From assembly GCA_026416095.1 (NCBI GenBank), contig JAOAFV010000017.1:1-64000 (forward strand): DNA of 64,000 nucleotides. The letters are read 5' to 3'. The DNA is from Bacteroidales bacterium (lineage in GTDB: Bacteria; Bacteroidota; Bacteroidia; Bacteroidales; GWA2-32-17). The position numbers were made by a program, and so were the translations under genes. The notes beneath the pieces were generated by a model. The model was given only the letters and a program-made list of their open reading frames with translations, did not search any database and was not told the origin of the DNA. The number at the start of each line of letters is the position of its first letter. Position 1 is the stretch's first letter. This document shows, one piece after another, positions 17,802 to 26,646 of this stretch.

Positions 17802-18137
17802 ATGAATATATTTGGTTTTTCGGTAAATAAAAGTCGTGAAATAAATTACGATAATAACGATAGGGCTCTTTATTATTACCTTATTAGAGTAGAACCCACA
17901 ACAACCTTGTGTATAGCATGTGGGGCTTGTTCAGCAACATGTCCAAGTGGTATAAATTCAGGGTTAAATTTTCATAAAATAATGCTTTATGTGAGACGAG
18001 GCGAAAATGTTCAAATAGCAAAAGAAATAAACAAATGTTTCTTATGTGGCAAATGTCAACTTACCTGCCCAAGAAACGTTAATACAAGAAATGTAATACT
18101 AAATATTCTCTCTTTTCTTAAAGTTTCTTCAATATGA
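17802..18137 (+). CDS. Second HdrC-like ferredoxin subunit
   Basis: A 111-residue protein with two 4Fe-4S motifs: C37, C40, C43, C47 (CIACGACSATCPSG) and C79, C82, C85, C89 (CFLCGKCQLTCPRN). This is the HdrC-type pair of clusters, in a much shorter frame than the first gene of the operon. It starts two bases after the HdrA-like gene and overlaps the membrane subunit by four bases. The likely role is to pass electrons between the flavin subunit and the membrane subunit. Confidence 0.85.
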   Translation: MNIFGFSVNKSREINYDNNDRALYYYLIRVEPTTTLCIACGACSATCPSGINSGLNFHKIMLYVRRGENVQIAKEINKCFLCGKCQLTCPRNVNTRNVILNILSFLKVSSI

Positions 18138-19900
18138 AATTCAATTATTTTGTAATACCATTTACTATTGGCATTATATTTTGCATATTTACAATTATCA
18201 TAAAGTTTATCCAATGGTTCCAAAAATTAGATTCATTCGAGAAAAGGAAACTCTTTAAAACATTCAAATCACCAAAGAAACTTATATTTATTGCAACAGA
18301 AATATTTTTAGAATCACTACTACACCGCAGAATATTTAAAACTAACTTACTTTTAGGATACATGCATTCGAGTTTTGCTTTTGGTTGGTTTTTACTTATT
18401 ATTTTTGGTTTTTTAGAAACCACGTTACATTATAAAACCTTAATACACCCGATTTATGAACCAATTTTTTTTAAATTTTTTCATCACCAAGTATATAACA
18501 AAACAATAAACTTTTTAATGGACTTATTTCTATTATATATTCTAACAGGCATAGCACTGGCAATATTTAAAAGGCTTTATAAAAAAATTTTTGGTATAAA
18601 AACAAACACAAAATTAAATTTACTTAATAAAATTGCCCTTATAGCGTTATGGTTAATATTTCCGTTAAGACTAATTGCCGAAAGTACAACAGCGGCTATA
18701 TATAATAACGGTGACTTTTTAACTCAAAATTTTGCATCTATTATTAATGTTATAGTTAATCCTAAAAAAATAGAAATTTATACATGGTGGTCATATTCGT
18801 CTGTTCTATTTTTATTTTTTACACTTCTACCATTTACCCGCTACATGCACATACCAACTGAAATGTTTTTTATTACATTAAAAAAAGCAGGTATCGAATT
18901 CAACACAAAAAATAAAGGTATAAAAAATATAGAAATATATTCTTGTTCAAGTTGTGGCATATGTATTAGTAATTGCCAAATGTATAACTATTTAAATAAA
19001 TCTTCTATGGTTCCTTCATATTACTTATATAACCTTCGCAAAAACGAAACCACTAAAAAAAGTACTTATGAGTGCCTGATGTGTGGACGATGTGAAGAAT
19101 TTTGTCCTGTTAAAATTGATATTTTGGAAATTAAAAGTACACTTAGGCAAAAATATATTAATAATCTACTTCAGAATTATATTTTTATTAAATATCCAAT
19201 CATTAATTCCAATAATACAAAAATTGGATATTTTGCAGGTTGCATGACACACTTAACTCCATCTATAATAGAATCTCTAAATAAAATTTTCAAAAAATTA
19301 AATACAGAATGTGTTTTTATAGATAAAGACAGTACTATATGTTGTGGCAGACCTTTAAAACTAGCAGGTAAATTAAACGATGCCAAAAACATAATTTCCA
19401 AAAACACCGAATATTTTAATAGTTTAAACTTGAATTTAATAATAACTTCATGTCCTATTTGTTATAAAACTTTTAAAGAAGATTATAATGCTTTAAATAC
19501 AAAAGTAATTCATCATTCACAATGGCTTGCAGATTTAATAAATGCTGGGAAACTAAATTTAAAAAAAACAAACGAAACCGTAGTATATCACGACCCTTGC
19601 GAATTAGGACGTGGCACAGGTATTTACGAAGAACCTAGAAGAGTAATAACTGCTATATATGATTTAGCCGAAAGTAAATTTTCTAAAAACAACTCGTTAT
19701 GTTGTGGTGGAAGTTTAGGTAATTTTTACACTAATGAAATAGAAAAAATAAAAATTGCTCAAGATACCTTAACTATAATAAATACTTTAAAAGTTAATAA
19801 AGTAATTACTGCTTGTCCATTATGTAAAAAAACATTCCAAAAATCTTCCGAAAACTTTATTATAAAAGATATTAGCGAAATAATTGCAGAAAATTTGTAA
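18134..19900 (+). CDS. Membrane HdrE-HdrD fusion (NarI-like cytochrome b plus CCG iron-sulfur domains)
   Basis: A 588-residue membrane iron-sulfur protein. Five hydrophobic segments lie at about 5-25, 70-93, 126-145, 163-182 and 217-236, with His residues near several ends, as in the NarI/DsrM/HdrE cytochrome b family. A ferredoxin module follows (CSSCGICISNCQM and CLMCGRCEEFCPV). Then come two complete CCG domains (AGCMTHL, ICCGRPL, SCPIC; then DPCELGRG, LCCGGSLG, ACPLC). The layout is HdrE fused to HdrD, related to DsrMK. It should exchange electrons with the quinone pool and reduce or oxidise a disulfide-type partner. It is the last clear subunit of the operon. Confidence 0.85.
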   Translation: MKFNYFVIPFTIGIIFCIFTIIIKFIQWFQKLDSFEKRKLFKTFKSPKKLIFIATEIFLESLLHRRIFKTNLLLGYMHSSFAFGWFLLIIFGFLETTLHYKTLIHPIYEPIFFKFFHHQVYNKTINFLMDLFLLYILTGIALAIFKRLYKKIFGIKTNTKLNLLNKIALIALWLIFPLRLIAESTTAAIYNNGDFLTQNFASIINVIVNPKKIEIYTWWSYSSVLFLFFTLLPFTRYMHIPTEMFFITLKKAGIEFNTKNKGIKNIEIYSCSSCGICISNCQMYNYLNKSSMVPSYYLYNLRKNETTKKSTYECLMCGRCEEFCPVKIDILEIKSTLRQKYINNLLQNYIFIKYPIINSNNTKIGYFAGCMTHLTPSIIESLNKIFKKLNTECVFIDKDSTICCGRPLKLAGKLNDAKNIISKNTEYFNSLNLNLIITSCPICYKTFKEDYNALNTKVIHHSQWLADLINAGKLNLKKTNETVVYHDPCELGRGTGIYEEPRRVITAIYDLAESKFSKNNSLCCGGSLGNFYTNEIEKIKIAQDTLTIINTLKVNKVITACPLCKKTFQKSSENFIIKDISEIIAENL

Positions 19901-19919
19901 CTTAAGTTTTATTTAAAAA

Positions 19920-21386
19920 ATGAAACGTAAGTTATATTTAACTGTTGTTGTAAGTGTTTTAATATTTTTTTTAATAATTTTTTTTTTAAAAGAAAAAATT
20001 CTTAATAACTCGATTATAGTTCAAAAAGTTTACTTTAGTAACAATGAAATAGTAACGATATATAATAACACAAATACAGAAGTTAATTTTAATTTCAAAT
20101 TAAACAATTTATTTTTCTATTCAACTAACGACATCATTAATACAGCACTACAGATAAAAAATGAAAACCATGATTTTAAAAAAATTTTTAATTTAATAAC
20201 AGAATCATTAGTACAAAACTCAACCTTTAATAGTTGGGAACTTAATCCTTTATCTATAATAAATTCACTTGGCTATGCGCTTTGCGACAAACAATCAGCA
20301 ATATATGGATTATTATGTAAAAAAATTGGATATGAAGCAAAATTAGTTGAACTTACTGGCCATGTTATGTGCGAAATAAAAGATAAAAACAATAAGAAAA
20401 TATTAGTCGATGTTAGTCATAAACATTTTTTTAAGTTAAATAACAGATTGCTTTCTTATAAAGATATTGTAAATAAGCCAGAAGTATTAAAACTTATAAC
20501 AGATTCGTTGAATTCTAAAATTGCTAATTTTTCTTCATTAAAACCAAAGTATTATAATATCATAAGAACCACATCAGATAATTTTTTCAGAAACATTAAT
20601 TGGAAGTTTAAAGATACCTTTTTGATAACCCTACCACCAAAATCATATTTTTCTTTTCCATATAAACCAAATTATACGACAGATATATACCCATACAACA
20701 CAAAAGCAAAATTGAAGTTTTCAGAATTCAATGAATATTTAATTAAGAATAATACATTAGTAATAATTGATTTCGAAGGGAAAGGAGTAGTAAAAATAAA
20801 AAATAAAACATTTAATCTACCTTACGATAGAGAAAAACTTCAATTTTATCTAACCAAAAGTAATTATCCTTTAAAAACAATAACCGTAATCCCAAAAGAT
20901 ACTAATTTTGCAATTATATATGCGTTAAACCCCAGATTTACTAAATTGTCGAATCAAAACGAATTATTAGTTAATTCCGACAAAATTCTTAAAATTAAAA
21001 AGTTTAAATATAAAAAGTTAGATGGTGATTTCGAGGCCAATCATATTCAATGGTTAGACCATTATTCTTATGAGATATTAAATTTTTACAAAAAAAATAA
21101 ACACTTGAAATTTAATAAATTTGTCGAAGCTTATTCACTTTTAAAAAACAATTCACTCACATTTGATAACAAACCTACCATTGATACTATAAAAATTAAA
21201 ACCCGACTTATTGCTATTGATTCTCTTATTATTAATTCAAATATAGGAGATTTTGACGAAATTAAAACATTTATTTTAGGTCTTGCTATCTTTCTAAACG
21301 ATCAAGAATTTTCGATCATTTTTAAACAATTTTCTCGTAGATTTGCAATAGATAAAAAATACAATAATTACTTTTATCGAAAATAG
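19920..21386 (+). CDS. Membrane-anchored protein with a transglutaminase-like core
   Basis: A 488-residue protein with one N-terminal membrane segment (about 5-23) and the rest predicted outside the cytoplasm. A transglutaminase-like triad can be read: C122 in YALCDKQSAIYGLL, H148 in ELTGHVMCEI and D164 in KILVDVSHK. The spacing and the LLCKKIGYEA segment between Cys and His fit that fold, which in bacteria serves as peptidase or peptide-modifying enzyme. The C-terminal 320 residues are not recognised. It follows the Hdr-like operon by 19 bases and is probably co-transcribed, but a functional link is not evident. Confidence 0.6.
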   Translation: MKRKLYLTVVVSVLIFFLIIFFLKEKILNNSIIVQKVYFSNNEIVTIYNNTNTEVNFNFKLNNLFFYSTNDIINTALQIKNENHDFKKIFNLITESLVQNSTFNSWELNPLSIINSLGYALCDKQSAIYGLLCKKIGYEAKLVELTGHVMCEIKDKNNKKILVDVSHKHFFKLNNRLLSYKDIVNKPEVLKLITDSLNSKIANFSSLKPKYYNIIRTTSDNFFRNINWKFKDTFLITLPPKSYFSFPYKPNYTTDIYPYNTKAKLKFSEFNEYLIKNNTLVIIDFEGKGVVKIKNKTFNLPYDREKLQFYLTKSNYPLKTITVIPKDTNFAIIYALNPRFTKLSNQNELLVNSDKILKIKKFKYKKLDGDFEANHIQWLDHYSYEILNFYKKNKHLKFNKFVEAYSLLKNNSLTFDNKPTIDTIKIKTRLIAIDSLIINSNIGDFDEIKTFILGLAIFLNDQEFSIIFKQFSRRFAIDKKYNNYFYRK

Positions 21387-21387
21387 A

Positions 21388-22115
21388 TTTCAAAATTCGA
21401 ACCTTTGAACTTATCTCTTAGCTCATGGTAATTATTATCAACTCCTGTGGTTTCATATTGTTAATTTTTCTTGTTATTAAAAATAGTTCTTCATAATCGA
21501 GATTAAGAGCAACTTGTATGATTACTAGTGTCTTTTTTCTTCCATTAACAAATTGTTCATAAGTAAGCTTTAAAATCTTTGGAAGTCATTTGTTAATAAT
21601 TTTTTTCTATTTTATTGTTAAATTTTTCAATTTTTCTAAAATAATCTAAACACATCTTTATAATCAATATGTAAAGGATTAAGAGAAATATTTATGTTAT
21701 CGTTAGACAAAAAAACTCCTTTAGATAATTTTTGCCTTATTTTCAATGATACTAAGCTTTCTAGTAAATTTTCTCTTCTAATGTGAATAATTACATCACT
21801 TGCGTCTAATATTGAAATTATTTTACATACTTTATTATAATCTAATTGATCAAACATAATTTTAAAACCAACAGCCTTAGCATTATCATTATAATTACGA
21901 TATATTGTAGTATAAAGGATACTTATTGAAGTGTTTCTTTTTTTTCTGCAAACTTATGATGTTTCCAATAAATAAACGAGTTTTTAAATATTTCTCCATA
22001 GCAAACAACCTGCGAATGACTTATTAATAAGTTAACAAGATAAGTACTACCACACCGCTGATGTGCTATAATAATTATGAATTTTTTATAGCTTAAATTA
22101 TTACCTAACAGGGAG
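21388..22115 (-). pseudogene. Decayed sulfotransferase
   Basis: Minus-strand remains of a PAPS-dependent sulfotransferase broken by several frameshifts and stops. In order: the PAPS-loop segment FIIIAHQRCGSTYLVNLL and VVCYGEIF at about 22090-21980; after frameshifts NDNAKAVGFKIMFDQ and a 73-codon open piece (21857-21636) with DVIIHIRRENLLESLVSL, the 3'-phosphate binding region; then LDYEELFLITRKINN and finally YHELRDKFKGSNFE close to 21390. The order of the pieces matches an intact sulfotransferase. No single frame spans the gene, and the open piece should not be called as a gene by itself. Confidence 0.75.
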
Positions 22116-22243
22116 TGGGTTTAAATTATGATTTTTATTTGCTTCTTCAAAAAATTTTTTATACGACTTCTTTTCAAGATCTTCCTTTTTGAGATCATAT
22201 ACAGAAGGTACTAATAATTTTTTTCTAAAAAAACACTAATAAG

Positions 22244-23446
22244 TTATCTTTTTAAATATATCATACCCTTCATATCAACAGTTTTGTTATTAGCATTAGT
22301 AGCTCTAATAACATAATAATACACCCCATCGGGTGCTACTGTATTTGTGTTCAAAATTTTTCCATCCCATTTTATTGTTTCATGTTTAACCGAGTAAACT
22401 AATATACCATTCCTATCGAATATATTGCATTCTTCAATTTTTAATCCTTTAAGTTCAGGTTCAAAATAATCATTTATTCCATCATTGTTAGGAGTAAAAA
22501 TATTCTGAATCTTATCATAACTTACAGGAATACTAACAACATATTTTTTCAACACCGAATCTTTACAAACATTCTGATAATTACTTACAAGCTTAATATT
22601 ATATGTTCCATTTTGAACAAATTGATAAACAACATTACTTTCATCAGAAATTTTTTGATTATTTATATACCAACTAAAACTTAAATTACTATAATTAGAC
22701 CAAGGTTTACGATCTATTGTAGAAGTATTTTCTAAATATACGGTTAAGAAGTTATTATCTGGTAATTCAAAAATATTAAAATTTGTACTTAATTTTAAAC
22801 TATCCTTTACAAAAGCCGATAAAGTATCTATAATTCTTGTCCCTTTTTTAACATATATTTTATAAAAGCCAGAAGCAATATTCTCTTTTTTGCCTTGAAT
22901 GATTTCGTTGTTAAGTATAAATTCTATATCATTGCAATTACTACAGGTAATGTATATACCTCCATTTTTACTATTACATACATTAGGCTTAGTATAAACC
23001 CGATAATCATAAAAATTATTAGTGTTATTCATCTGATGTTCTGTATTTTCTGGGTAATCATTTTTTTCTGTAATAGTGGATTCACGGTAAATGCTATGGT
23101 TTAAGTTAACCTTGGTGTTCTTATGAATGTCAATCTTACTATAAGGTTCATTGTTCTTTACTAGATCACTTTGAAAATTAAAAAAAATATTGTTCAATCT
23201 AAATTCCTTATAATGTGCTATTAAAGGCATAACGGATACTTTTGATTCATTAATCTTAATCAAAATCGCTGCAATGCTTGCAACAACAAAACTTCCTAAA
23301 ATTAAATACTTCCATAAATATTTTGTTTTAATAGTGTTAATAATCTTCACAAAAGTATCATCAGGCGGTGTTATTTCGAAATTATTAAATTTTTCTCTAA
23401 TAAAATTATCGAACTCTTCTATTTTATAATCTTTATAATTTTTCAT
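22244..23446 (-). CDS. Membrane protein with anti-sigma-like position and gliding-motility C-terminal domain
   Basis: A 400-residue protein. The first 44 residues are cytoplasmic in character (DNFIREKFNNFEITPPDD), followed by a single membrane segment at about 45-64. A periplasmic stretch leads to an Ig/PKD-like domain (LSFSWYINNQKI, NGTYNIKLV). The last 90 residues are a gliding-motility-associated (CHU_C, T9SS type B) domain with FTPNNDGINDYF, IFDRNGILVY and APDGVYYYVIRA. It starts inside the ECF sigma gene (14-base overlap), the position and topology of an anti-sigma factor. Role as an anti-sigma factor is inferred; no known anti-sigma domain is recognised by eye. Confidence 0.75.
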   Translation of the reverse strand: MKNYKDYKIEEFDNFIREKFNNFEITPPDDTFVKIINTIKTKYLWKYLILGSFVVASIAAILIKINESKVSVMPLIAHYKEFRLNNIFFNFQSDLVKNNEPYSKIDIHKNTKVNLNHSIYRESTITEKNDYPENTEHQMNNTNNFYDYRVYTKPNVCNSKNGGIYITCSNCNDIEFILNNEIIQGKKENIASGFYKIYVKKGTRIIDTLSAFVKDSLKLSTNFNIFELPDNNFLTVYLENTSTIDRKPWSNYSNLSFSWYINNQKISDESNVVYQFVQNGTYNIKLVSNYQNVCKDSVLKKYVVSIPVSYDKIQNIFTPNNDGINDYFEPELKGLKIEECNIFDRNGILVYSVKHETIKWDGKILNTNTVAPDGVYYYVIRATNANNKTVDMKGMIYLKR

Positions 23447-23969
23447 AGCTCTTTATTTTACATTTATCTAAATTCTTATTTAAGTTTTTCATTAATAAAC
23501 GTCTAGCCTTAAAAAGTTGAGTTTTAGAAGTTGACTCACTTATATTAAGAATTTGTGCTATTTCTTTATGACTGTACCCTTCAATAACAAACATATTAAA
23601 TACCATTCTATAGCCATCTGGTAAAGAATTGATTTCTCTAAGTATATCTTCGAGCTGCATGTCTTCAAACGATATAAGCTCATCTTTTTCTTCATCAGGA
23701 ATATTAACATCGGGTTCCTCAAGAAAGCTACGATTAATAAACTTATGGTAGAAATTAATAGCAGTAGTAACAAATATCCTACGAAGCCACCCTTCAAAAG
23801 AACCAATACCTTTGTAATCTTTAAGGCATAAAAAAGCTTTTACAAAACCATCATGTAATATATCTTTTGCATCGTTTGCATTACGAGCATATCTTAAACA
23901 AATTCCGTACATTTTCTTACTATATTCTTTATATACTTGTTCCCATTGCTTTTTTATTTCTTCATTCAT
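23433..23969 (-). CDS. ECF-type RNA polymerase sigma factor
   Basis: A 178-residue sigma-70 family factor with only regions 2 and 4. Region 2 spans about 15-80 (YGICLRYARNANDAKDILHD, then FVKAFLCLKDYKGIGSFEGW, then LRRIFVTTAINFY). Region 4 spans about 115-165 (LPDGYRMVFNMFVIEGYSHK, then EIAQILNISESTSKTQLFKA), with its helix-turn-helix. It redirects RNA polymerase to a small regulon. The gene overlaps the downstream membrane protein by 14 bases, so the pair is probably a sigma and its membrane regulator. It is divergent from dapD. Confidence 0.93.
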   Translation of the reverse strand: MNEEIKKQWEQVYKEYSKKMYGICLRYARNANDAKDILHDGFVKAFLCLKDYKGIGSFEGWLRRIFVTTAINFYHKFINRSFLEEPDVNIPDEEKDELISFEDMQLEDILREINSLPDGYRMVFNMFVIEGYSHKEIAQILNISESTSKTQLFKARRLLMKNLNKNLDKCKIKSYEKL

Positions 23970-24093
23970 ATCAGTACTTAAAAGACAAGATAAAACAAAA
24001 AAAGTTGTCTATAACTAATTTATAAATTTAATTTTTTTTTGACAAAAATAAAATTATAAATGATTAAATTTTAAAAAAAACTAATTTTTAATG

Positions 24094-24101
24094 TAATTTT
24101 G
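24094..24101 (+). promoter_or_regulatory. -7 promoter element of dapD
   Basis: TAATTTTG matches TAnnTTTG. It lies 37 bases before the GTG start. A TTTA at 24070-24073 is only a partial -33 box. Confidence 0.4.
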
Positions 24102-24138
24102 CATAAGTATTTATTTGGATAAAGTATTTAATTAAATT

Positions 24139-24963
24139 GTGTTTGATAATATAAATTATAAAGAACAAATAGATAAAATTTGGGAGAATAAAGTACTATT
24201 AAAAAATAAAGAAAATCAAGATATCATTGCAAAAGTTATTGAAAGTTTAGACAAAGGTGAAATTAGAGCTGCCGAAAAAAAAGACGGCAAGTGGCAAACA
24301 AATGAATGGGTAAAAAAAGCGATACTTTTATATTTTGAAATTCAACCTCTTTCAGTTATTGAAAACGAACCATTTTACTTTTACGACAAAATACCTTTAA
24401 AGAAAAACTACGATAAACTCGAAGTTAGGGTTGTACCTCATGCTATTGCACGATATGGTTCTTATATAGCTCCAGGAGTTATTTTAATGCCAAGTTACGT
24501 AAATATTGGCGCATATATTGACAGTGGTACTATGATCGATACTTGGGCAACTATAGGCTCTTGTGCTCAAATTGGAAAAAATGTACACATAAGTGGTGGA
24601 GTTGGCATTGGTGGAGTATTGGAGCCACTACAGGCAAATCCTGTAATAATTGAAGATGGTTGTTTTATTGGTTCTCGATGTATAATTGTAGAAGGTGCAA
24701 TTATTGGTGAACAAGCAGTGCTTGGTGCAAATGTAGTTATTACAGCCTCAACTCATATAATTGATGTTACTGAAAGTAAACCCAAAGAATATAAAGGTTT
24801 TGTACCCCCTTATTCGGTGGTAATTCCTGGAAGTTACTCGAAAAAATTCAAAGCAGGTACATATTATGTTCAATGTGCTCTGATAATTGGAAAAAGAAAT
24901 AAAAATACCGATTTAAAAATATCGTTAAACGAAACTTTAAGAAAATTTAAATTAAGTGTGTAA
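24139..24963 (+). CDS. dapD: 2,3,4,5-tetrahydropyridine-2,6-dicarboxylate N-succinyltransferase
   Basis: Succinylates tetrahydrodipicolinate in the succinylase branch of lysine and diaminopimelate synthesis, in the cytoplasm. The 274-residue length is normal. The N-terminal helical domain is followed by a left-handed beta-helix of hexapeptide repeats (ILMPSYVNIGAYIDSGTMID, GSCAQIGKNVHISGGVGIGG, EDGCFIGSRCIIVEG). DapD-specific blocks VVPHAIARYGSYIAPGV and GGVLEPLQA are intact. The start is GTG. The stop codon shares one base with the ATG of the following glycosyltransferase gene. Confidence 0.95.
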   Translation: MFDNINYKEQIDKIWENKVLLKNKENQDIIAKVIESLDKGEIRAAEKKDGKWQTNEWVKKAILLYFEIQPLSVIENEPFYFYDKIPLKKNYDKLEVRVVPHAIARYGSYIAPGVILMPSYVNIGAYIDSGTMIDTWATIGSCAQIGKNVHISGGVGIGGVLEPLQANPVIIEDGCFIGSRCIIVEGAIIGEQAVLGANVVITASTHIIDVTESKPKEYKGFVPPYSVVIPGSYSKKFKAGTYYVQCALIIGKRNKNTDLKISLNETLRKFKLSV

Positions 24964-26090
24964 TGATTATAGGTTTCGATGCAAAAAGAGCATATACAAA
25001 TAAAACAGGGCTTGGCAACTACAGCAGAAATCTTTTGTTACAACTTTTTAAAGAATACCCATCTCATAAATTCTTGCTTTTTACTCCTAAAAAAACGCAA
25101 TTATTACAAGTAGAACAATACGAGAACGTAAATGTAATTTGTCCTAATAATATATTTGGAAAACTTTTCAAAAGCTATTGGCGTTCTTTTCTTATTACCG
25201 AACAGATGAACAAAATAAAACCCCAAATATTTCACGGGTTAAGTAATGAAATACCATTTGGTATAAATAACTTAAATATAAAAACAGTTGTTACAATTCA
25301 TGATGTAATTTTCAAAAAATTCCCCCAGTGGTATAACAAAATAGATACAAAATTGTACGATACAAAAACAAAATATGCGGTTAAATACGCCGATTTAATA
25401 ATTGCCATTAGTGAACAAACAAAAAAAGATCTCATTGAATTTTACAACGCTAACGAAGAAAAAATAAAAGTAGTTTACCAAAATTTTAATCCCGTTTTCT
25501 ACAAGCTTCTTTCACCACAAGAAATAGAAGAAATTAAAGCTAAATATAAGTTACCAAAAGAATATATACTCTATGTTGGTACTATTGAAGAAAGAAAAAA
25601 CTTGGCATTAATTGTTGAAGCTTTAAAAATAGGAAAAATAAATTTACCATTGGTAGCCATAGGAAAAAAAACAAAATATTATACAAAAACAGTAGAACCA
25701 TTAATTAACCAACTTTCACTGGCCGACAAGTTTATTCATATAGACCAAGTGAAAAACGAAGTTTTACCTGCAATATATCAAGGGGCTAAAATTTTTGTTT
25801 ATCCATCTTTTTACGAAGGGTTTGGTATTCCAATATTGGAAGCACAAGCATCGGGTGTACCTGTAATAACTTCTAAAAATGGCTGTTTTAAAGAAGTGGC
25901 CGGAGAAGCTGCTTGTTTTATAGACCCATCTAATCCATACGAACTTGCTCTTTCAATAAAAAGACTCTTGACAAACAAAGAACTATATGCAAAATTAATA
26001 GAAGAAGGACGTTTAAATTCATTAAAATTTCTTAAAAACAATCAATCTCAAAAATTGATTGAAATTTATGAAAAACTTATTTCAAATTGA
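24963..26090 (+). CDS. GT4-family glycosyltransferase
   Basis: A 375-residue glycosyltransferase of the GT-B fold. The N-terminus binds the acceptor (GFDAKRAYTNKTGLGNYSRN). The C-terminal half has YVGTIEERKNL and the nucleotide-sugar signature FYEGFGIPILEAQASGVPV, then GEAACFIDPSNP. These fix it in the GT4/Glycos_transf_1 family, retaining enzymes that build surface polysaccharides or glycolipids. The actual sugar cannot be read from the sequence. Its start overlaps the dapD stop by one base and its end overlaps the Sua5 gene. Confidence 0.9.
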   Translation: MIIGFDAKRAYTNKTGLGNYSRNLLLQLFKEYPSHKFLLFTPKKTQLLQVEQYENVNVICPNNIFGKLFKSYWRSFLITEQMNKIKPQIFHGLSNEIPFGINNLNIKTVVTIHDVIFKKFPQWYNKIDTKLYDTKTKYAVKYADLIIAISEQTKKDLIEFYNANEEKIKVVYQNFNPVFYKLLSPQEIEEIKAKYKLPKEYILYVGTIEERKNLALIVEALKIGKINLPLVAIGKKTKYYTKTVEPLINQLSLADKFIHIDQVKNEVLPAIYQGAKIFVYPSFYEGFGIPILEAQASGVPVITSKNGCFKEVAGEAACFIDPSNPYELALSIKRLLTNKELYAKLIEEGRLNSLKFLKNNQSQKLIEIYEKLISN

Positions 26091-26646
26091 CGTAGAAATA
26101 AAAAATTGTATTTTTCACCTTCAGCAAGGTAATGTTATATTATGTCCGACCGATACTATTTGGGGGTTAAGTTGCGATGCAACTAACCCAAATGCAATTA
26201 ACAAAATTAATAAAATAAAAGGTCGCACTTCAAAGCCCTATATTATACTTGTACACAGTATGGCTATGGTGTTAAAGTACGTGAAAGAAGTACCAGAAGT
26301 AGCCTACGAATTGGTTGAAAAAACAGAAGAACCATTAACAATAATATACCCACAAGCTAAAAACTTACCTGAAATCTTATTACCTCCCGATAAAAGCATT
26401 GCTATAAGAATTGTAAAAAATGAGTTTTGTAATAAATTGATAAAACAATTCAAAAAACCTATAGTAAGCACATCTGCTAACTTTTCAAACGATCCTCCTC
26501 CATTATCTTTTAAAGAAATAAACGAAAAAATAAAAAGCCAGGTAGATTATATAGTTAATTACAATATCGACGAAACAACAACAAAAAAACCATCGAAGAT
26601 AATTAAAGTAAATGCAGATAATTCTATCATCGTTATTAGAGAATAA
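26068..26646 (+). CDS. Sua5/YciO/YrdC-type L-threonylcarbamoyladenylate synthase
   Basis: Makes threonylcarbamoyl-AMP for the t6A modification of ANN-decoding tRNAs. The protein has about 192 residues, a stand-alone YrdC domain: VILCPTDTIWGLSCDA, INKIKGRTSKPYIILV, PLTIIYP, AIRIVKNEF and IVSTSANFSNDPP are the conserved blocks. The ATG at 26068 is chosen; a TTG three codons upstream is also possible. It overlaps the glycosyltransferase by 23 bases. tsaE, which acts in the same pathway, lies at 60.6-61.0 kb. Confidence 0.92.
   Translation: MKNLFQIDVEIKNCIFHLQQGNVILCPTDTIWGLSCDATNPNAINKINKIKGRTSKPYIILVHSMAMVLKYVKEVPEVAYELVEKTEEPLTIIYPQAKNLPEILLPPDKSIAIRIVKNEFCNKLIKQFKKPIVSTSANFSNDPPPLSFKEINEKIKSQVDYIVNYNIDETTTKKPSKIIKVNADNSIIVIRE

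Noticed and set aside
21404-21417. GGTTCGAA-like T-arm on the minus strand (possible tRNA)
   Set aside because: No acceptor or anticodon stem can be folded around it; the bases belong to the 3' end of the decayed sulfotransferase.
21636-21857. 73-codon minus-strand gene
   Set aside because: It is one fragment of the decayed sulfotransferase, with matching pieces in other frames on both sides.
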